Positions 60,216 to 64,000 of a stretch of DNA of 64,000 bases are shown piece after piece. Under the pieces are notes generated by a model, which did no database searches, was not told where the DNA came from, and saw nothing but the letters and a program-made list of their open reading frames with translations. Made by a program: the position numbers and the translations under genes. Position 1 is the stretch's first letter, and the number at the start of each line of letters is the position of its first letter. This DNA comes from Streptantibioticus rubrisoli (GTDB lineage: Bacteria > Actinomycetota > Actinomycetes > Streptomycetales > Streptomycetaceae), in contig NZ_JANFNH010000004.1 of NCBI RefSeq assembly GCF_024436055.1, positions 124,001 to 188,000 of the forward strand. Direction: 5' to 3'.

Positions 60216-61145
60216 TCAGGCCCGGTCCACGGGTTTCAAACCGATGATCGCGCGTGTCTGGGCGGGCGTGCTGGGTTCGCGGCCCATTTCGCGCGCTATG
60301 CGCACCGCCCGCTCCACCAGACGCGGATTGGTGGCGTCCGACTTGTCCCGCCAGTCGTAGTACGGGTTGTCCTCCAAGCCCACCCTGATGTGGCCGCCCA
60401 ACGCGGCGGCCAGGGTGTTGGCGCGGGTCTGGAAGCGGCCGATGCCAGCCAGCGACCACGTCGTACCCTCCGGCAGTCCGGCCAGCACAGCGGCCACGTT
60501 GGCCGCACTGAGGTCGGCGGTGCCGCGCGAGCCGAGCAGGACGTTGGCGTAGAAGGGGGGACGCAGAATGCCCTTGTCGGCCAGGAAACAAGCGTAGTTG
60601 GCCATGCCCACGTCGAAGACCTCCAGTTCGGGGACGATCTCCCGCTCCCGCATCGCCTCAGCGAGTCCCTCGATGGTCTGGGGTGAGTTGATGGACGGCC
60701 CGGTCGGAAAGTTCATCGAGCCCAGGGTGAGCGAGGCCATCTCCGGCCTGCCGGGGCCGCTCACGGTCAGCGACGCCGCGCGCTTGTCCAGTTCTGACCA
60801 GTTCCGCCCGCTCGTGGTGACCACCACCACGATGTCCGGTACCTCGGCGACGACCGCCTGGCAGATCTGCTGGAACCGCTCCGGACGCCAGGTGGGCTCC
60901 TCGTCGTCGTCGCGGGCGTGCAGATGCACCATGGAGGCTCCCGCCTCACGGCAGCGGCGTACGTCGGCCGCTATCTCCTCGGGCGTGAGCGGCACGGCCG
61001 GTACCTTGGAGCGGCGTGGGACCATGCCGGTCGGACAGAGGTTGACGATGAGCTTGTCGGCGGGGTTCACGGGCGTAACACCTGCTTCCGGACTAGGAGT
61101 TGGCGTTGGTGCCGCAGTGGGCTCGCGTCGGCTCACAGTGCGCAC
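60216..61145 (-). CDS. BKACE/DUF849 beta-keto acid cleavage enzyme
   Basis: This 309-residue TIM-barrel belongs to the 3-keto-5-aminohexanoate cleavage family, which converts a beta-keto acid and acetyl-CoA to acetoacetate and a new CoA ester using zinc. Motifs are LIVNLCPTGMVP, GASMVHLHARDDD (zinc His pair), EVFDVGMANYACFLADKG and GGHIRVGLEDNPYY. The GTG at 61145 overlaps the upstream gene by 13 bases; GTG 61070 would remove the low-complexity start. Its role in the cluster is not known. Confidence 0.87.
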   Translation of the reverse strand: MRTVSRREPTAAPTPTPSPEAGVTPVNPADKLIVNLCPTGMVPRRSKVPAVPLTPEEIAADVRRCREAGASMVHLHARDDDEEPTWRPERFQQICQAVVAEVPDIVVVVTTSGRNWSELDKRAASLTVSGPGRPEMASLTLGSMNFPTGPSINSPQTIEGLAEAMREREIVPELEVFDVGMANYACFLADKGILRPPFYANVLLGSRGTADLSAANVAAVLAGLPEGTTWSLAGIGRFQTRANTLAAALGGHIRVGLEDNPYYDWRDKSDATNPRLVERAVRIAREMGREPSTPAQTRAIIGLKPVDRA

Positions 61146-61603
61146 CAGGCGTCGGCCCCGTCACCGGGGCGCACTGTGCCGACCTGCACGGACCAGCGGA
61201 AACGTCGTTCCCCGTGCTGTTCCACCAGGACGTTGCCAGGGCCGTCCCCCGGTGACAGCAAGACCACGTCTCCTCGCTGGCAGGCACTGCGCGGTGGGCG
61301 GCCGCGCCAGGTGTAGCGGCCGACATCGGGGTCGTGCGCCCACAGGCCACGGGCCTCGTCGGCGAACCGCCGCAAGCTCGGCGGAGGATCGGCGAACAGG
61401 CGCTCGCGCCACGACCAGTCGCGCCACAGCCAGTACGCGCAGAACCGCTCCGGTGCCGCACGGCTGCGCAGGACCCGGTAGTCGAGGAGTCCGGCAGGCG
61501 GCCGCAGCGAAATCGCCCGCGCCAGCCGGGAGTTGAGCCGGGCGAGCTGATCACCGCTGCGCGCGTCAAGGGCCCGTTGGAACCCCAGAACAGCGGTGGC
61601 CAC
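61133..61603 (-). CDS. Small protein, possibly ABM-like
   Basis: This 156-residue protein has no signal peptide. The segment GLLDYRVLRSRAAPERFCAY, then WLWRDWSWRERLF, resembles the strand-helix pattern of antibiotic biosynthesis monooxygenase (ABM) dimers, but the fit is loose. The C-terminus reads like a small beta domain (GNVLVEQHGERRFRWSVQVG). The GTG starts two bases after the ribA stop, so it is co-translated with ribA. Function is unknown. Confidence 0.65.
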   Translation of the reverse strand: MATAVLGFQRALDARSGDQLARLNSRLARAISLRPPAGLLDYRVLRSRAAPERFCAYWLWRDWSWRERLFADPPPSLRRFADEARGLWAHDPDVGRYTWRGRPPRSACQRGDVVLLSPGDGPGNVLVEQHGERRFRWSVQVGTVRPGDGADAWCAL

Positions 61604-61604
61604 C

Positions 61605-62234
61605 TCAGCCCGCCTTGTGGGCGGAGTCGGTGAGGGGACCCAGGCTCCCCAGGTGCCCGAGGACGTTGTCCTTGGTCTTCAGATAGTCGATGTTGCTCGG
61701 CGTGACGAAGCCGCCGTGCGGCACCCGTTCCACCGCGAAACCGGCCTGCTCCAACGCGGCGATCTTCAAAGGGTTGTTGGTGGCCAGCCGAAGCCGGGAG
61801 ACGCCGAGCGCGCGCAGAGTCTCGGCGGCGCTGGTGTAGTCGCGGCTGTCCACCGGGAGTCCGAGGGCGCGATTGGCCTGCACGGTATCGAGCCCTTGCT
61901 CCTGCAGGGCGTAGGCACGGATCTTGTTCGCCAGGCCGATTCCCCTGCCCTCGTGGTCCAGCAGATACAGCAGGATTCCATGGTCGCTGGCGAGCACCGC
62001 GTCCAACGCGGCGGACAGTTGCGCCCCGCAGTCGCAGCGCAGCGAGCCGAGAATGTCCCCGGTGGCGCAGGCGCTGTGCAGGCGCACCAACGGGTCGGCC
62101 TCGTCGGCGACGGCGGTCCGGTGCACCGCCGCCATGACCCGCTCAGGTCCTGACGCCCCGTCGCCGAACACGTGCAGTCCTACTTCACCGCCTCTCACGG
62201 GCAGGGTGCAGTGAGCCTGAAGCGTGATCGGCAC
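61605..62234 (-). CDS. ribA: GTP cyclohydrolase II
   Basis: This 209-residue stand-alone GTP cyclohydrolase II opens GTP to the diaminopyrimidinone ribosylphosphate that begins riboflavin synthesis. Zinc ligands C56, C67 and C69 lie in HSACATGDILGSLRCDCG. The active-site region DHEGRGIGLANKIRAYALQ is followed by LATNNPLKIAALEQAGF. Length and order equal E. coli RibA. The start is GTG with GGGGGAA upstream. It heads a ribA-orf-DUF849-methyltransferase unit. Confidence 0.94.
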   Translation of the reverse strand: MPITLQAHCTLPVRGGEVGLHVFGDGASGPERVMAAVHRTAVADEADPLVRLHSACATGDILGSLRCDCGAQLSAALDAVLASDHGILLYLLDHEGRGIGLANKIRAYALQEQGLDTVQANRALGLPVDSRDYTSAAETLRALGVSRLRLATNNPLKIAALEQAGFAVERVPHGGFVTPSNIDYLKTKDNVLGHLGSLGPLTDSAHKAG

Positions 62235-62640
62235 GGTTCCCCCATGGGTGTGAAGAGGTCGCGGCCAGGCAAGGGCTGTTGCGTCTGTTGGCGGGGCCTG
62301 ACTCCCGGATCGTCAGCCGACATCGGCTCGTGGCCGCGTGAAAACTCGTCGTACGGACAACACCGTTGATTCACGCTACAAAAGACACGCGCTCCGCTGA
62401 ACACCGATGAGAAGCATGACCCGAACATGTCGTTGGCATATGGATCCTTATGCTTAGGATCTGGTGCAATTCGCTTGACAGTGGCATTTACCAGGCCCCG
62501 CTGGGGAGTTGCTTCGGCCATTGTCGACTGAGCCCGATGGGCCCCTCGCCGTTGGCGCGGTGGACGTCCTCACGGTCGTGGCACCGTCATGTCAGCGTCG
62601 TTACTACACCGTCGTTACCTACACCCAGGAGGCAGAGGCA
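62235..62640. other. 406-base divergent intergenic region
   Basis: This spacer between ribA (left, minus) and the second ATP-grasp gene (right, plus) is more AT-rich than its surroundings. It includes TTGACA at 62475-62480 on the plus strand, but I see no good -10 at the right distance. No FMN riboswitch core is present, so ribA is not under the same control as ribB. No gene is evident. Confidence 0.5.
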
Positions 62641-63939
62641 GTGGTGACCGAGGTACTTCTGCTGCGCAGCGGCAATCCGCGACGCCTGACCGAGCCCGTG
62701 TGGCGCGACACCTTGCGACTGTGTGCGGACGCGGGTGTTCCGGTGCTCAGCACGCCGCCTGATCCGCCCGGCGGCCCGGAGGAGGACCTGCCCCCAGGGC
62801 TGCTCACCCTGGTTCCGGAGGCGGCCGAACCGGACGAGGTCGCCGCCCTGCTGGCCGAACACGATCCGGCCCGGATCGTGCACTGCGCCGACCCGGACGC
62901 GCTGGTACGGCGGGACGTCGAGGCGGCCCGCCGCCATCGGCACCTGCGCGGCGAGGGAGCCGACGCCGACCGGGACGCCGCCGGGTTCGACACCCTTCTG
63001 CACAAGGGCCGCTCCCGGGATCTGTGCGAGCGGATCGGTATCGGCATCCCGGAGGGCGGGTGGGGCCCGGCTGGTGAGCCGCTGCTGCGGCGCCGCGCGG
63101 CGACGCTGCTGGAGAACAGCGGGCGGATCGTCCTCAAGGACCCCGTGGGCTGGGCGGGCCGGGGGCAGAGCGTGGTCCGCCGTCCGCAGGAGTTGGCCCG
63201 CGCCCTGGACGCCATGGGCGACAGGCCCGTGGTGGCGGAGGCGTTCGTCTCGGGGGAGGAGGTCAGCGTCGAGGTCCTCTGCCTGGGCGGCGGTGCGGGA
63301 ATGGTGCTGGGCTGGGCGCTCAAGGGCGGCACTGACGAAGGCGGGCACCCCTTGCACCGGTTGCGTCTGGCCCCCGCCGGGCCGGTGCCCGCCGTGCTGG
63401 GCACCGAGGCCATGCGCCTGTGCGCGGCGGCGGGTTACCAGGGAATGGCGGAGGTCGAGTTCGTCGTCGGGGACGACGGCGAAGCCCGGGTGCTGGAGTG
63501 CAATCCGCGGGTCAGCGCCATCTCCCGCACGTTCGCCGCGGCCAACGGCACGTCGTCGACCGAACTGGCGGTGCGATCGGCGTTGTACGGCGCCGACGGC
63601 CTGCCGGAACCGGCACGGCTGGAGACGGCGGAACGGGTCCTCCCCGCCAGCCTGCCCCCGGACGTGCTGGCCGGGCTCGCCGCCGCCCCCGGGGTGGCAT
63701 GGGTGCATCCGGTCACCGACGCCTTCCAGCCGCGCGTCCTGCTGGGCGGTGTCGCGGGAGAGGGGCAAGTCGACCGCGGGGTACGGCAGTTGGCCCGACT
63801 CACCGGTATCGACCTGGCCGAGCCGCTGGAGGGACGGCGGGCCACCGCGCGGCGGCTGACCGCCGCGCTCGACGGGTTCCAGCGATCGCTTGCCGCCGGG
63901 AATGCCTCCGCCTATTCTCCGGATCACGGAGATCACTGA
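62641..63939 (+). CDS. ATP-grasp ligase (second)
   Basis: This 432-residue enzyme has a carbamoyl-phosphate-synthase-like ATP-grasp domain: GRIVLKDPVGWAGRGQSVV, VVAEAFVSGEEVSVEVLCLG, and the Glu-Asn-Arg metal/ATP set in EARVLECNPRVSAISRTFAA. An N-terminal domain of about 140 residues and a C-terminal domain flank it. It probably forms an amide with a carboxylate, alongside the first ATP-grasp enzyme. GTG 62641 lies eight bases after GGAGG. Confidence 0.87.
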   Translation: MVTEVLLLRSGNPRRLTEPVWRDTLRLCADAGVPVLSTPPDPPGGPEEDLPPGLLTLVPEAAEPDEVAALLAEHDPARIVHCADPDALVRRDVEAARRHRHLRGEGADADRDAAGFDTLLHKGRSRDLCERIGIGIPEGGWGPAGEPLLRRRAATLLENSGRIVLKDPVGWAGRGQSVVRRPQELARALDAMGDRPVVAEAFVSGEEVSVEVLCLGGGAGMVLGWALKGGTDEGGHPLHRLRLAPAGPVPAVLGTEAMRLCAAAGYQGMAEVEFVVGDDGEARVLECNPRVSAISRTFAAANGTSSTELAVRSALYGADGLPEPARLETAERVLPASLPPDVLAGLAAAPGVAWVHPVTDAFQPRVLLGGVAGEGQVDRGVRQLARLTGIDLAEPLEGRRATARRLTAALDGFQRSLAAGNASAYSPDHGDH

Positions 63940-63963
63940 GGCTTGATCACCAAGGGGGGCGCT

Positions 63964-64000
63964 GTGAACCAGCGGTTGACGCGACGGCCCGGCACAGCGG
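63964..64000 (+). CDS. Start of a further gene (partial)
   Basis: A GTG at 63964, preceded by AAGGGGGG, opens a frame MNQRLTRRPGTA that runs off the right edge. It lies 24 bases after the ATP-grasp stop on the same strand, so it probably continues the cluster operon. Nothing can be said of its function from twelve residues. Confidence 0.5.
   Translation, partial: MNQRLTRRPGTA

Noticed and set aside
62461-62500. Promoter with TTGACA at 62475 for the second ATP-grasp gene
   Set aside because: No acceptable -10 sequence lies 16-19 bases downstream.
1-64000. tRNA, rRNA, CRISPR array or insertion sequence
   Set aside because: I looked for cloverleaf-like segments, regular direct repeats with spacers, and transposase motifs and found none convincing.

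Overview
The window is high-GC actinobacterial chromosome, very probably from Streptomyces or a close relative. Signs of this are the GTG/TTG starts with purine-rich ribosome binding sites, a conservon (roadblock plus DUF742), a paired XRE-DUF5753/DUF397 module, DUF6397 and DUF6400 proteins, two adjacent citrate synthases, a SpoIIE-type phosphatase, and a Streptomyces-like dispersed intergenic repeat. I saw no tRNA, rRNA, CRISPR array, insertion sequence or transposase.

Positions 1 to about 40 kb read as ordinary Streptomyces chromosome. In order: the end of a conservon (sensor kinase tail, roadblock, DUF742, no GTPase); DUF6397; a small secreted protein; thioesterase II; a Ski2-like helicase; a YdjM-type membrane hydrolase; a MarR/ABC-exporter pair with a palindromic operator between them; a citrate synthase with an N-terminal DNA-binding domain, divergent from a plain citrate synthase across a palindrome-rich spacer; a frameshifted ketosynthase-III-like gene followed by a dispersed repeat; lutABC for L-lactate oxidation with a divergent MHS-family transporter; a cytochrome P450 remnant; a PP2C phosphatase; several small regulators; a FUSC exporter; a lactonase; a CbiX-like protein; a BadF-type kinase; uracil-DNA glycosylase; an Old Yellow Enzyme with an ArsR regulator; a ferredoxin-NADP reductase; and a lipoprotein with an M15-like C-terminus. 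A PaoABC-type molybdenum aldehyde oxidoreductase operon then faces a TetR gene. The spacer between them carries two 16-bp palindromes that together form a perfect 19-bp inverted repeat. A secreted GH16 glucanase with a ricin-type domain follows and ends in a 24-bp perfect hairpin.

From about 42.4 kb to the right edge the content changes to what looks like an unrecognised biosynthetic gene cluster, open at the right edge. A first plus-strand operon encodes two radical SAM enzymes with cobalamin-binding-like N-termini, an adenylate-forming acyl ligase, an acyl carrier protein, a ketosynthase in which both catalytic histidines appear replaced (Cys-Gln-Tyr), a hotdog thioesterase and an enoyl-CoA hydratase. 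A clear FMN riboswitch and ribB follow. Then come an NMT1-type binding protein and permease without an ATPase, a luciferase-like oxidoreductase, a zinc alcohol dehydrogenase, an MFS exporter, a FemAB-type GNAT, two ATP-grasp ligases, a methyltransferase, a DUF849 beta-keto acid cleavage enzyme, a small unknown protein and ribA (GTP cyclohydrolase II).

My reading, which is inference, is that an acyl chain is activated, loaded on the carrier protein and modified by radical chemistry. It may then be joined, through ATP-grasp or FemAB amide-forming steps, to a unit drawn from the riboflavin pathway. I do not recognise the product. All calls come from reading the sequence; no database search was possible.
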